Below are positions 1 through 8,119 of a stretch of DNA of 13,005 bases, piece by piece. The position numbers were made by a program, and so were the translations under genes. The stretch covers positions 1-13,005 of the forward strand of contig CAMLRJ010000044.1 of NCBI GenBank assembly GCA_946482345.1, given 5' to 3'. The notes beneath the pieces are model-generated. The model saw only the letters and a program-made list of their open reading frames with translations. It searched no databases and had not been told where the DNA came from. The DNA comes from an uncultured Cellvibrio sp. GTDB lineage: Bacteria; Pseudomonadota; Gammaproteobacteria; Pseudomonadales; Cellvibrionaceae. The first letter of the stretch is position 1. The number at the start of each line of letters is the position of its first letter.

Positions 1-2193
1 TAATTTTTTATGTGCGGTTAACGCCATTTCTTTAACCTGTACGTCAGTAAAATTACCAACAACCAGAATACGTACCAAGGTATTTTTTATCAGGCTTGCG
101 TGATACGCCTTGATTTCATCCAGAGTAACTGTTTTGGATGTCGCAATATATTCTTCATCCGTAAATTGAATAACCGAAACCATTCGTCCCAGTTGTGACA
201 AGGACTGCCTGAACACATGATCCTTGCGTTTGTTTTCCATAGATTGCTGGAAAGAATCAATGGCTTGATTGAATGCTTCCGGCGAGATATTCAAATTGAC
301 ATATTCTGTGACCATCTTGTCCAACAACAAGGGTAATTTTGCACTGTAGCCTGAAATATAAATATCCTGTGAATGTCCCGCATTAATGCTACTGGATATG
401 TGCAGTGAAACACGTGAAGCCTTATCGACCAGGCTCATGGTTTGCTTGTTATAAATATCGTTTAGCAAATAGGACATAGTACGATTTTTAATAGAGTCCT
501 GTACGAATTTAACATTCATCTGCAAATCAATCGATGCATTACCTTCCTGATGATAATGTTGTGAATGCACCAAAAAGGCTTCGACACCTGGCTGGCTGAT
601 AATTTGCTGCGGTTTTTTGTAAGTATTTTCTACAATAGCGGCAGCATCATTCGACAAGAGATCATTCAGTGGTGGCAAATTGAATTTGAATTCTTTGCCA
701 ATTTTTTCCCAGCGTTTGAAATCAGCTGAAGTCAAATTTTCAATTCTGTAAGATCCATCAAAAAACGGAATTTTTTGATCAACCTTTTCTTCTGGCGAAA
801 CGTACCAGATACGCGCACGTTTTTTATCAAGTTGTTTGGTCAGCTTTTTGATTGCACCAGGATTGTATTTTCCGTAGTAATAATCGGAATTCAATAAATG
901 CGCAACAGGATACTTGAATTGTGCCATGGAGATATCAACAGCCTGATTCAAGGGTTGCGGTTTTGGACGATGATTAAAATTCTTTTCAGCAATGGCTTTG
1001 AATTCCGTGTAATAGCTTTTATTGATGCCTTTTTTGCGGATTAAATCAACGTAGTTAAAAATGGCGGCAATAATTTTGTCCTGCTGTTGCAAGCCCGCGT
1101 CAGTTAAATCGACCATGACTCGTAAATAACCATCAGGGCCATAATTTTCACTATCAATTTGTGCTGTTACATTTTTTGCCAATCCGAGATTACGCAATTC
1201 TTTACAAACGGTTCCAGGCTCTTCCGATGTCAACAATTGATGAATATAGGCATCAGGTTTTGATTGCCAATCTTTATGCGTAGATTGAATAGGAAAATCA
1301 ATAAATAAAACCTTCATGTCTTTAATGGATTGGTAATGAAGCGCTTTACCCATTTGTGCTTTGGTTAAACCGGGGACGGTGATTTCAGGCAGTTTCACAT
1401 TTTTATTGGGTACGGCCGAAAAGTGTTTTATTGCCAGGGCTTTCAACTCTGGCAGGCTTTGCTTGCTAACCAAAGTCAACTTCATAATATTGGCTGAATA
1501 ATAAGTCTGGTAAAAATCTTTCAATGCTTTTTGTAATTCTGAATCCGGTTTGTCTTTTAACGTATCCAGATTACCGATATTGAATTTGGCTGCAGGGCTT
1601 GCAGGATTTGCTGTTACACCTTCCAGCGCAAATAAATTCCAGCCATCCTGAGCTTTTTGCAAAGACCATTCATTGTTGACTGCGTTGCGTTCTTTATCGC
1701 TGTAATGCGGGTCAAAAGTTGGCTTCTTGAAATAATCACTGAATCTGTCCAAAGCTTCATCAAGCTTTGCTGCATTGATTTGAAACATATAATTGGTTTT
1801 ATCGAATGCAGTGAACGCATTGGTCATACCACCATTAGCCTGGGTATATTTCATAAAACCACTGGGTTCAGGATATTTTTCTGTACCTAAAAACAACATA
1901 TGCTCAAGATAGTGCGCCAATCCCATTTGATTTTTTGGATCCTGTGCACTCCCCACTCCTACCGCCAATGATGCGGCAGCATTCTCCAGACTTGGATCAG
2001 ACACCAATACAACCTGCATTCCATTATCAAGTAATAATGCTGAATATTGCCGATCATCATTTTGGCTTTTCACCAGAGTAATTGCTTCAGGATTTACAAC
2101 CTGCTTGATAGCCTTGGCTGACTGCGCGCTGGCCAGTCCCATTCCACCAATCAACAAACAGCTTAATAAAACTATTTTTTGCATATTCGGCAT
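1..2193 (-). CDS. Exported M16A zinc metallopeptidase (pitrilysin/insulinase type), C-terminus cut by the window edge
   Basis: Predicted periplasmic zinc endopeptidase of the pitrilysin/insulysin group, which degrades peptides inside a clamshell of four homologous domains. The catalytic inverted zinc motif is visible as H94-Y-L-E97-H98 in GLAHYLEHMLFLG, and E175 in NAVNNEW lies 77 residues after H98, the spacing of the third zinc ligand in E. coli Ptr. The catalytic N-domain covers roughly residues 50-175 and M16 C and middle domains follow. The first residues, MPNMQKIVLLSCLLIGGMGL then ASA, form a type I signal peptide cleaved before Q24. The start at 2193 has AGGA 8 nt upstream (2202-2205); the ATG at 2184 is an alternative. 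The frame is open for 731 codons to base 1, against roughly 960 residues for full-length family members, so the C-terminal fourth is missing only because the window ends. It is divergent from the next gene. The family call is confident; identity with ptrA itself is not established. Confidence 0.93.
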   Translation of the reverse strand, partial: MPNMQKIVLLSCLLIGGMGLASAQSAKAIKQVVNPEAITLVKSQNDDRQYSALLLDNGMQVVLVSDPSLENAAASLAVGVGSAQDPKNQMGLAHYLEHMLFLGTEKYPEPSGFMKYTQANGGMTNAFTAFDKTNYMFQINAAKLDEALDRFSDYFKKPTFDPHYSDKERNAVNNEWSLQKAQDGWNLFALEGVTANPASPAAKFNIGNLDTLKDKPDSELQKALKDFYQTYYSANIMKLTLVSKQSLPELKALAIKHFSAVPNKNVKLPEITVPGLTKAQMGKALHYQSIKDMKVLFIDFPIQSTHKDWQSKPDAYIHQLLTSEEPGTVCKELRNLGLAKNVTAQIDSENYGPDGYLRVMVDLTDAGLQQQDKIIAAIFNYVDLIRKKGINKSYYTEFKAIAEKNFNHRPKPQPLNQAVDISMAQFKYPVAHLLNSDYYYGKYNPGAIKKLTKQLDKKRARIWYVSPEEKVDQKIPFFDGSYRIENLTSADFKRWEKIGKEFKFNLPPLNDLLSNDAAAIVENTYKKPQQIISQPGVEAFLVHSQHYHQEGNASIDLQMNVKFVQDSIKNRTMSYLLNDIYNKQTMSLVDKASRVSLHISSSINAGHSQDIYISGYSAKLPLLLDKMVTEYVNLNISPEAFNQAIDSFQQSMENKRKDHVFRQSLSQLGRMVSVIQFTDEEYIATSKTVTLDEIKAYHASLIKNTLVRILVVGNFTDVQVKEMALTAHKKL

Positions 2194-2384
2194 CTTTCTT
2201 TTCCTGTGAATTAACGTTTCAATTGACAACTGTCGTTCAGTCTAACCTGTTAATACCTATCAACAAAACATGTTTGTTATTACGACAATTCGATAAATGT
2301 GTGCATGATTTACCGAAAATGAGATGACGGCAAATCCGCTTTTCGTCTATGCTCCAAAACACAATTTACACCCGTTTGATAATT

Positions 2385-3299
2385 ATGATTAAAAAGTTGA
2401 ACTCTCACACCATACTTTTATGTCTTTGCTATTTAACAGCGTGTTTTGCTTTATTTTTTACACCCAAAAGTCATAGTGAAGTCATGGTTGTCATGCACCT
2501 CGCACCTGACTCCAGCAACGATAAAAGACTGAACTACAGCACAGAGCTTATCAAACTGGCATTAAATAAAACCTTGAAGCCCGGTGAAATCATTCAATAC
2601 AAAAGTATTCCCACGTCAAGTTCTGCTCGCGCCAGATCGCTGTTGAACAGCAACAAGTACCCCAACCTGATATTACCTCTCAGTTATGAAGATAATATGC
2701 GGGAATCATCTATCGATTACATTCCCTTCCCTACCGAACTGGGCGCACTCAGCTATCGCATCTGTTTTGTAAGCCCGGAATTTTTTAATAGCCAACAAAA
2801 AATCCAATCAATAGCAGATTTAAAATCCCATACTTTCGCCACTGGTATCGGCTGGCCTGATATCCACGTATTAAAAGCAAATCAATTTCAAATAGTCGAA
2901 GTCAGCAAGTATGAAAATATTTTTAAAATGCTATTCAACAGCCGCTTTGATTTTTTTTGCCGGGGCATAGGCGAAGTATTAAACGAATTTGTCACCTACG
3001 GCCCAACTTATCAACTGCAGTATGACAAGTCATTCCTTCTTTATTATCCCATGCCTCGTTTTTTCTTCTTGCACAAGACCAATCAACAACTTAAACAACG
3101 ATTAAAAGCCGGGCTACTTTCAGCTTACGAAGATGGCTCCCTGATGCAACTGTGGAAAAAGCATTACGCCGACAGCGTAAAATTCAGTGCACCCAAAGGC
3201 AGAACATTGTTTTACTTGGAAAACAAACGCATTCAGAATATCAACATCGAATACAAAAAGTACCTCCTCTCCCTTGAAGCCTATGAATCATTACACTAA
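2385..3299 (+). CDS. Periplasmic solute-binding-like protein (SBP family 3 fold), first of a tandem pair
   Basis: About 304 residues, predicted exported, resembling transporter substrate-binding (SBP_bac_3-like) proteins. Visible landmarks are the start of the mature region (EVMVVMHLAPDSSNDKR), the segment LGALSYRICFVSPEF, ATGIGW where family 3 binding proteins usually have a G-V-x-x-G-T type ligand loop, and RFDFFCRGIGE near the usual second-lobe ligand strand. The C-terminal DGSLMQLWKKHY matches the typical family ending (DGT..L..KW). It is a close paralogue of the next gene, with well over half of positions identical by eye. No ABC permease or ATPase is adjacent, so uptake is not demonstrated and a sensing role is equally possible. 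Start choice: an upstream ATG at 2349 also opens the frame, but only from 2385 (MIKKLNSH) does a lysine-rich signal peptide result. Neither start has a good ribosome-binding site. The signal region contains a lipobox-like LTAC (C20), so it could be a lipoprotein. Confidence 0.75.
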   Translation: MIKKLNSHTILLCLCYLTACFALFFTPKSHSEVMVVMHLAPDSSNDKRLNYSTELIKLALNKTLKPGEIIQYKSIPTSSSARARSLLNSNKYPNLILPLSYEDNMRESSIDYIPFPTELGALSYRICFVSPEFFNSQQKIQSIADLKSHTFATGIGWPDIHVLKANQFQIVEVSKYENIFKMLFNSRFDFFCRGIGEVLNEFVTYGPTYQLQYDKSFLLYYPMPRFFFLHKTNQQLKQRLKAGLLSAYEDGSLMQLWKKHYADSVKFSAPKGRTLFYLENKRIQNINIEYKKYLLSLEAYESLH

Positions 3300-3314
3300 T
3301 TAATACACTCGCCG

Positions 3315-3344
3315 CTGGCACAAAAAACAACATCTGTTTATACT
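3315..3344 (+). promoter_or_regulatory. Predicted sigma-70 promoter for the second binding-protein gene
   Basis: CTGGCA (4 of 6 to TTGACA) lies 18 nt before TATACT (5 of 6 to TATAAT, 3339-3344), in the gap between the two paralogues. If real, transcription would start near 3351 and give the second gene its own promoter. It is a pattern match by eye only. Confidence 0.4.
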
Positions 3345-3404
3345 AATTTTATCTGCATGATTGCCTTGCTTCAGGATATGGATGCTCAAATGAGGGCACC
3401 TCTT

Positions 3405-4310
3405 ATGATGAGAAAATTGATCGCCTGCCATAAATTTGTCAGATACTCTCTATCAACCCTGATTCTGATTTTGTTGTGCCAGGAGTCTGTCGCTGATGTC
3501 ATCACCGTGATGCACAGGGCACCTGATTCTGAAAATGACAAACGCCAGGAATACAACACCGCATTACTCAAATTAGCACTGGAAAAAACCCTGAAACCCG
3601 GAGAACAAATAGAATACAAAAGTATTCCCCAGGTTAGTTTGGCCCGCGCACGATCCCTGTTAAATACCAACAAGTTTCCCAATCTGGTGATGGAACTTAC
3701 TTATGAAGACGGACTAACCCAAAACTCTTCGATTGATTACGTTGCCTTTCCGATTGAATTGGGTGCACTCAGTTATCGCATTTGTTTTGTCAGCCCGGAG
3801 TTCGAGGCAAGCAAAGAAAAAATTGCAAGCATGGAAGACTTAAAGAAAAAAAGTTATGCCACGGGTATAGGCTGGGCAGAAAGTTATATTTTCAGAGAGA
3901 ATCAATTACGTGTAGTTGAAGTCAATAGCTATGAAAACATTTTCAAAATGTTATTTAGCAACCGTTTTGATTTTTTCTGCCGTGGCGCCAGTGAGATATA
4001 TCAGGAATATCAAACTTTTGGTTCCCAATACCAATTGCATCTTGATAAAACATTTTTAATCCATTACGAAATTCCGCGCTTCTTTTATTTAAACAAGAGC
4101 AATCAAGATCTGAAACGCCGCCTGGAATCCGGGCTAACAATGGCATTCAACGACGGTTCCCTGCGAAAATTATGGAATCAACATTTTGCAGAAAGCATTA
4201 AATTTGCGTCGTTGAAGAATCGCCAGTTATTTGAACTCGATAATCATCACATCCACAATATCAATCGCGACTATAAAAAATACCTGTTACCCCTGCATGC
4301 CTATGACTGA
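3405..4310 (+). CDS. Periplasmic solute-binding-like protein (SBP family 3 fold), second of a tandem pair
   Basis: About 301 residues, a paralogue of the preceding gene sharing long blocks such as MHxAPDSxNDKR, TLKPGE, SLLNxNK, LGALSYRICFVSPEF, YENIFKMLF, FDFFCRG and DYKKYLL. Predicted periplasmic, with a type I signal peptide cleaved after ESVA before DVITVMH; unlike its neighbour it has no lipobox. The C-terminal DGSLRKLWNQHF is typical of family 3 solute-binding proteins. Several ATGs open the frame (3357, 3378, 3390, 3405, 3408). I chose 3405 because GAGG lies about 9 nt upstream (3392-3395) and the charged MMRK begins the signal peptide there. No transporter membrane component is nearby, so the ligand is unknown. 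The stop is only 17 nt from the stop of the convergent permease gene, with no clear terminator between them. Duplication followed by divergence is the likely origin. Confidence 0.75.
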   Translation: MMRKLIACHKFVRYSLSTLILILLCQESVADVITVMHRAPDSENDKRQEYNTALLKLALEKTLKPGEQIEYKSIPQVSLARARSLLNTNKFPNLVMELTYEDGLTQNSSIDYVAFPIELGALSYRICFVSPEFEASKEKIASMEDLKKKSYATGIGWAESYIFRENQLRVVEVNSYENIFKMLFSNRFDFFCRGASEIYQEYQTFGSQYQLHLDKTFLIHYEIPRFFYLNKSNQDLKRRLESGLTMAFNDGSLRKLWNQHFAESIKFASLKNRQLFELDNHHIHNINRDYKKYLLPLHAYD

Positions 4311-4327
4311 TTCACAGGCAACTCTCT

Positions 4328-5191
4328 TTATATCTCATATCGATGATTGCGCAGCCAGATGCTCGCTGCTATAAACAATCCGCCTATACCAAAACTGAAC
4401 AAAAGATGCCTTATAAAATCACTCTGCAACTCAAAGACTTCTTTCAATACAAAAGCAGATTTGATATCGACCAACATATCTTTATAGATGTGCAATAGTG
4501 ATATAACGCCTATAGTTAAATTAATTCGCCCAAGCATAAAATCAATTAACACCAGTAACACAGGCACGCCAAAAGCTATTGCCATAGGGAATCTTTTTGA
4601 TATAGCAGATACGAAAAGAAAATAACCTATGAGGGGCAACATAAACAACATACCCAATAAATTATCCATGTAAATTTCCAGAGGAATGATAAACGCATTG
4701 GCCTCACCCACTGGAAAAACAATGTGCGATGCACTGCCTATAACAATTAAAAATATTGAACCTAAAATGGCGACCAATATAGTAACCAACTGGTTGATAC
4801 AAAGAAGCAGTGTCGGCGCCACAACTGCAACCACAAACACTTTCATTAACACATTTACGGTTTCGCTTACCGGCATCGACCGCCAAAATAAAATTTGTTT
4901 ATTTTTTCGATCATCATATAAAGAGTTCAACAAGTAATTAATCAGAACAAATGTATAAACTACTAACATAATGGCACAGTTGGCATACATAAATTCAAGC
5001 ACAACCCCATTTAATGTTGTTTCCGATTCAGGCATTTTTTCGCGAAAAAAGATAAAATAATAAGCAAGCCCAACAAAGAAAAGAGTAAGTAAACCTGACA
5101 ATATTAATGGCAAATAAATCATTCCAAATTTATACTCAATAAGCTCCCGCTTTAATTGCGCAACAAACTGATTCCTCTTGATATTGTTCAT
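4328..5191 (-). CDS. ABC-2-type transporter permease
   Basis: Integral inner-membrane protein of 287 residues, predicted to be the membrane partner of the ATPase encoded just upstream. About six hydrophobic spans are visible: near residues 25-49, 70-90, 116-153 (long enough for two helices or a re-entrant segment), 178-197, 203-220 and 258-280. The cytoplasmic loop after the second span reads YDDRKNKQILFWRSMPVS. An arginine/lysine-rich stretch leading to FW-x-S-x-P-V-S is the coupling-loop pattern I know from ABC-2 permeases paired with YtrA-type regulators. The ATG overlaps the ATPase stop by 4 nt (ATGA), indicating translational coupling, and AGG (with TGAGTCA before ATG) supplies a binding site. 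It is the last gene of the minus-strand block. The substrate cannot be read from sequence; export of a peptide, antibiotic or lipid-linked compound is inference from the gene neighbourhood. Confidence 0.85.
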   Translation of the reverse strand: MNNIKRNQFVAQLKRELIEYKFGMIYLPLILSGLLTLFFVGLAYYFIFFREKMPESETTLNGVVLEFMYANCAIMLVVYTFVLINYLLNSLYDDRKNKQILFWRSMPVSETVNVLMKVFVVAVVAPTLLLCINQLVTILVAILGSIFLIVIGSASHIVFPVGEANAFIIPLEIYMDNLLGMLFMLPLIGYFLFVSAISKRFPMAIAFGVPVLLVLIDFMLGRINLTIGVISLLHIYKDMLVDIKSAFVLKEVFELQSDFIRHLLFSFGIGGLFIAASIWLRNHRYEI

Positions 5192-6048
5192 TGACTCACC
5201 TGACTTTTAATTTTTGCTACGAAAATATCAGCTAAATCCGGCTTTCTGATTTTTCCGATACTACTCAATTGTTCTATTGATTTATTTTGGTAGATCATCC
5301 GAAACCCGCCTAAAGTACTGCGATAATCCAGTGGTGACTCTGCCAGTGCCGCATCCTTTTGTTCAAGAGTGACATCCAACTCGATAAATTGCCTGGCTAC
5401 TTCTTCCATAGATTCATTCAAGATGATTTTTCCATCATTGATAAAAATAAGATCCGTCAATACTTCTTCTATTTCTTCCACTTGATGAGTGGTAATCAAA
5501 ATGGTTTTTTGTGCATCGTAGTAATCATTTAACAAGGATGCATAAAATTGTTTTCGGTAAATAATATCCAATCCCAATGTTGGCTCATCCAACACCAGTA
5601 ACTTACTATCAATGGCCATAATTAATGCCAGATGAAGTTGCACAATCATTCCTTTGGACAAAGTTGAAACAGGTTTTTTCTGTTCCACTTTTGAATGTTG
5701 TAAAAACCCGAGGCATTTTTCTCTTGAAAATCGTGGATGCACTCCTTCCACATAATCAATCATTTGTTTTACGGTCATCCAGCCTGGTAATACTGCCGTA
5801 TCTGCAATAAAAGAAACTTGCTCTAATAAATTGACGCGATTTTTTTGTGGGTTAAGCCCCAGCACCGTCAATTCTCCATCCAAGGTGGATAAACCCAAAA
5901 TCCCTTTTAACAACGTTGTTTTACCTGCACCATTAGGCCCAATAAGCCCCACGATTTTTCCTGATTCAATCGACAAATCAATATTGGATAAAATCTGCTG
6001 CTGGCCAATACGTTTACTCACATTTTTCGCGGTAATAATTTGCGTCAT
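5188..6048 (-). CDS. ABC transporter ATP-binding protein (YtrB/BcrA-like)
   Basis: A 286-residue cytoplasmic ATPase that would energise the adjacent permease, as a homodimer. Walker A is GPNGAGKTT at residues 37-45, the signature is LSKGM at 130-134 (the frequent variant of LSGGQ in this subgroup), Walker B is KLLVLDEPTLGLD at 149-161, and the switch histidine is H188 in ITTHQ. The Q-loop region reads VSFIADTAVLPGWMTV, with aspartate where most ABC ATPases have glutamine. Residues from about 215 onward are a C-terminal extension without a motif I recognise. AAGGAAG sits about 8 nt before the ATG, inside the end of the GntR gene, whose stop lies 2 nt upstream; the 3' end overlaps the permease by 4 nt. 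This regulator-ATPase-permease order is the classic YtrA-type module. Membership of an ABC exporter is confident; the substrate is unknown. Confidence 0.92.
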   Translation of the reverse strand: MTQIITAKNVSKRIGQQQILSNIDLSIESGKIVGLIGPNGAGKTTLLKGILGLSTLDGELTVLGLNPQKNRVNLLEQVSFIADTAVLPGWMTVKQMIDYVEGVHPRFSREKCLGFLQHSKVEQKKPVSTLSKGMIVQLHLALIMAIDSKLLVLDEPTLGLDIIYRKQFYASLLNDYYDAQKTILITTHQVEEIEEVLTDLIFINDGKIILNESMEEVARQFIELDVTLEQKDAALAESPLDYRSTLGGFRMIYQNKSIEQLSSIGKIRKPDLADIFVAKIKSQVSQ

Positions 6049-6050
6049 TT

Positions 6051-6413
6051 TTATTCTTCCTTCAATTTCTTCAATGCAGACAACAATTCATCCAAATCAA
6101 TCCCCAAGTCCTCCATGCGTTTTAACAATGCCGGAAGCTCCATCTTGATAAATTTTTCTTTTTCCAATTGATGTAATTTTTGTTGCGCACCTTCCACCAC
6201 ATACATACCCATTCCCCGACGTGATTCAACCAGTTGCATATCGACCAACTCCTGATAAGCCTTGCTCACTGTAATATGATTAATTTGATAGTCACTGGAA
6301 ACCTGCCGTACCGATGGCAAAGGGTCTCCTTCTTTAAATACACCCGACAAAATCAAGCTGACGATTTTCTCGCGCAGTTGTCGGTAGATGGGTTGATCGT
6401 CATTCCAATTCAT
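6051..6413 (-). CDS. GntR-family transcriptional regulator, YtrA subfamily
   Basis: Short 120-residue one-component regulator. The N-terminal winged helix-turn-helix spans about residues 9-73 (PIYRQLREKIVSLILSGVFK, then LPSVRQVSSDYQINHITVSK, then the wing ESRRGMGMYVV). Only about 45 residues follow, mostly charged helix (LEKEKFIKMELPALLKRM, then LDELLSALKKLKEE). A GntR protein with such a tiny effector/dimerisation tail is diagnostic of the YtrA subfamily, whose members usually repress the operon that encodes them and an ABC transporter. Its ATG overlaps the sigma-factor stop by 4 nt and has only a weak upstream binding site, so it is probably translated by coupling to the sigma gene. The likely target is its own operon, possibly the inverted repeat at 9051-9082, but this is inference. 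The inducing signal is unknown. Confidence 0.9.
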   Translation of the reverse strand: MNWNDDQPIYRQLREKIVSLILSGVFKEGDPLPSVRQVSSDYQINHITVSKAYQELVDMQLVESRRGMGMYVVEGAQQKLHQLEKEKFIKMELPALLKRMEDLGIDLDELLSALKKLKEE

Positions 6414-7021
6414 AGCAGTTGGTATTCCAGTTGGGTGTCAGGTGTACCCATCCAGGGTTTCATGGATTTTTCCAATATTTTTTTCGCGCGCATTATATGA
6501 GTTTTAACTGTACCCAAAGGCAATTTTAATTTATCAGCCGCTTCTGAATGCGAATAGCCTTCAGCATAACAGAGTAATACCGCTTGCTGTTGTGCTTCAC
6601 TCAGTTGCTTCATTGCCAATGCAAGGTCGCGTTGCAGTTCCCACTCGATAAAGTTATCTTCATCCGCCAGATTTTCCGAATGTTCAATCGAACAGGTTTG
6701 AATTCGTTTTTTCCGGAAATGATCTATCGTCAAATTGTAAGCAATTCGATACAACCAGGTTGAAAAACGGGATTGCGCATTAAAACCAGCCAAAGAAAGA
6801 TAAGCTCGCAAAAAAGTTTCTTGTGATAAATCTTCAATCGTTGCGGCATCCAGCGACCTGAAACGCCCCAGCATGCGTTTTAAGCTTGATTGGTATGGGT
6901 AAGTTAAATTCGCAAATGCTTGTTGATCTGCAAACAATATCACACGTTGAATCAATATCCACTCATCGTCTTTTTGCTGATTACCACTCAATAACGGCTG
7001 TAGTTTGATGGCGCAGTTCAT
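6410..7021 (-). CDS. ECF-type RNA polymerase sigma-70 factor
   Basis: A 203-residue extracytoplasmic-function sigma factor that would direct RNA polymerase to an alternative promoter set. Region 2 spans about residues 32-106, with the hallmark DLSQETFLRAYLSL and the -10 reading segment FSTWLYRIAYNLTIDHFRKK. A short linker (107-133) replaces region 3. Region 4 spans about 134-185 with LSEAQQQAVLLCYAEGYSHS and the helix-turn-helix LPLGTVKTHIMRAKKIL. The ATG at 7021 has AGGA 7 nt upstream (7029-7032). The stop overlaps the GntR start (ATGA), so the two regulators are translationally coupled. ECF genes are usually followed by an anti-sigma gene; here the next genes are a GntR repressor and an ABC transporter, and nothing with a zinc anti-sigma motif is visible. 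About 20 extra N-terminal residues precede region 2. Control could be transcriptional through the GntR protein, or by an unlinked partner. Confidence 0.93.
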   Translation of the reverse strand: MNCAIKLQPLLSGNQQKDDEWILIQRVILFADQQAFANLTYPYQSSLKRMLGRFRSLDAATIEDLSQETFLRAYLSLAGFNAQSRFSTWLYRIAYNLTIDHFRKKRIQTCSIEHSENLADEDNFIEWELQRDLALAMKQLSEAQQQAVLLCYAEGYSHSEAADKLKLPLGTVKTHIMRAKKILEKSMKPWMGTPDTQLEYQLL

Positions 7022-7077
7022 ACAAATTTCCTTTAACTTGGTGAAACAATAATAATTCAGTATCGGGTTGTTGGTTT

Positions 7078-8073
7078 CTATTTTCTATTCTCAAACTGTT
7101 TTGCAAATTCCTTGTTGCCTTCATAATCTTCTGATTCTATTTGCGCGATCAACTCGTCATACTTGCTGTGATTACCAGCTAACTTATAAGCCTTGGCCAA
7201 ACTCCAGGTTGACCAAAAATAATGGGGGTCTCCGGGATTTTTATTTTTCTGTTTGTATTGCTCGATAAGCTTTATGGCTTGAGCAACATCCCTGTTATCC
7301 ATCATTAAAATTTCACCTCGCTGTAACAAGCTGTCACGAATAAACCAACGGTTTCTGGTAGTTTCAGAAAACTTGTCCATGGATGCAAACAAAGGCAAGG
7401 CTTTTTCATATTGTTTTTTATCACGATAAAAATGCGCGATCATGTATTGGTTGGTTGCCGAGTTAAAACCTTTTTTAACCAGCTCATCTGCCAGAACCAA
7501 GGCTGCATCTGTTTTTTTTGCTCTATCCAATTCAGCGATCTGATAAGTTGACGCATGTTCCGGTGACAAGGTTTTCAATTTTTCCAATAAGGCATTACCT
7601 TTTTCAGTCGAACCACCCGCAACAGAAGGTGCTGCCAAATAAAATTGCATGGCCGTCATCACAGCGTCCACATTTTCCGGCTCTAACTTCACCGCCTCTT
7701 CATACTGAGCTATACAGGTTTTTGCCATTTTCAATGCTTTAAAAATGGATGCTCGCTGAGCATGATTGCAATAAATATCGCCGGACAACATCAGCTCTTC
7801 AGCCGTATTAGGCACAACTTTCAAAGCTTGCTCAATATACTCAATCGCCGGTTCTGTTTTTCCTTGACTTAACTGAAGCCAACTTAAATAGATTAGTGCC
7901 TGATTTTTTTGATCAGGCTCATCCATTTGCTTTAAAAAAATATTTTCCGCTTGCTTATGATTCCCCTGATCAAAAGCAGCCAACCCCTGGTCCAATATAT
8001 TCACTTCATTTGCCAACACTGATGTTGAAACCCAACCGGTTAAAGTGATTAACATCCACGCCGTTAAATTCAT
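7078..8073 (-). CDS. Exported tetratricopeptide-repeat (TPR) protein
   Basis: About 331 residues, predicted periplasmic, composed of helical TPR-like repeats after a hydrophobic N-terminus (TAWMLITLTGWVSTSVLA, cleavage before NE). Recognisable repeat units include LAAFDQGNHKQAENIF, YLSWLQLSQGKTEPAIEYIE with ALKVVP, CIAQYEEAVKLEPENV, and HFYRDKKQYEKALPLF. The central segment FYLAAPSVAGGSTEKGNALL is a pattern I associate with one group of bacterial exported TPR proteins of unknown role. TPRs usually mediate protein-protein contacts, so it may scaffold or sense in the envelope. Start: ATG 8073 is favoured by AGGA 11 nt upstream (8085-8088); ATGs at 8100 and 8109 would add an arginine-containing N-region but lack binding sites, so the start is uncertain. 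It lies 46 nt after the preceding gene and 56 nt before the sigma gene, consistent with one operon. Confidence 0.8.
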   Translation of the reverse strand: MNLTAWMLITLTGWVSTSVLANEVNILDQGLAAFDQGNHKQAENIFLKQMDEPDQKNQALIYLSWLQLSQGKTEPAIEYIEQALKVVPNTAEELMLSGDIYCNHAQRASIFKALKMAKTCIAQYEEAVKLEPENVDAVMTAMQFYLAAPSVAGGSTEKGNALLEKLKTLSPEHASTYQIAELDRAKKTDAALVLADELVKKGFNSATNQYMIAHFYRDKKQYEKALPLFASMDKFSETTRNRWFIRDSLLQRGEILMMDNRDVAQAIKLIEQYKQKNKNPGDPHYFWSTWSLAKAYKLAGNHSKYDELIAQIESEDYEGNKEFAKQFENRK

Positions 8074-8119
8074 ATCTGATACATTCCTGAAAAAATTCAT
8101 ACAGTGCATTACTTTTTAA

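Noticed and set aside
2223..2228. Perfect TTGACA -35 box upstream of the first binding-protein gene
   Set aside because: No acceptable -10 element lies 16-18 nt downstream, and no matching box was found for the reverse direction either.
2266..2275. AAACATGTTT palindrome in the protease/binding-protein intergenic region
   Set aside because: Only 10 nt, does not extend without a bulge, and such palindromes are expected by chance in AT-rich DNA.
4311..4327. Bidirectional terminator between the convergent second binding-protein and permease genes
   Set aside because: The gap is 17 nt with no stable hairpin or U-run that I can see.
5625..6148. Plus-strand open frames opposite the ABC ATPase and GntR genes
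   Set aside because: They lie entirely antisense to genes with clear protein motifs and show no recognisable domain or binding site of their own.
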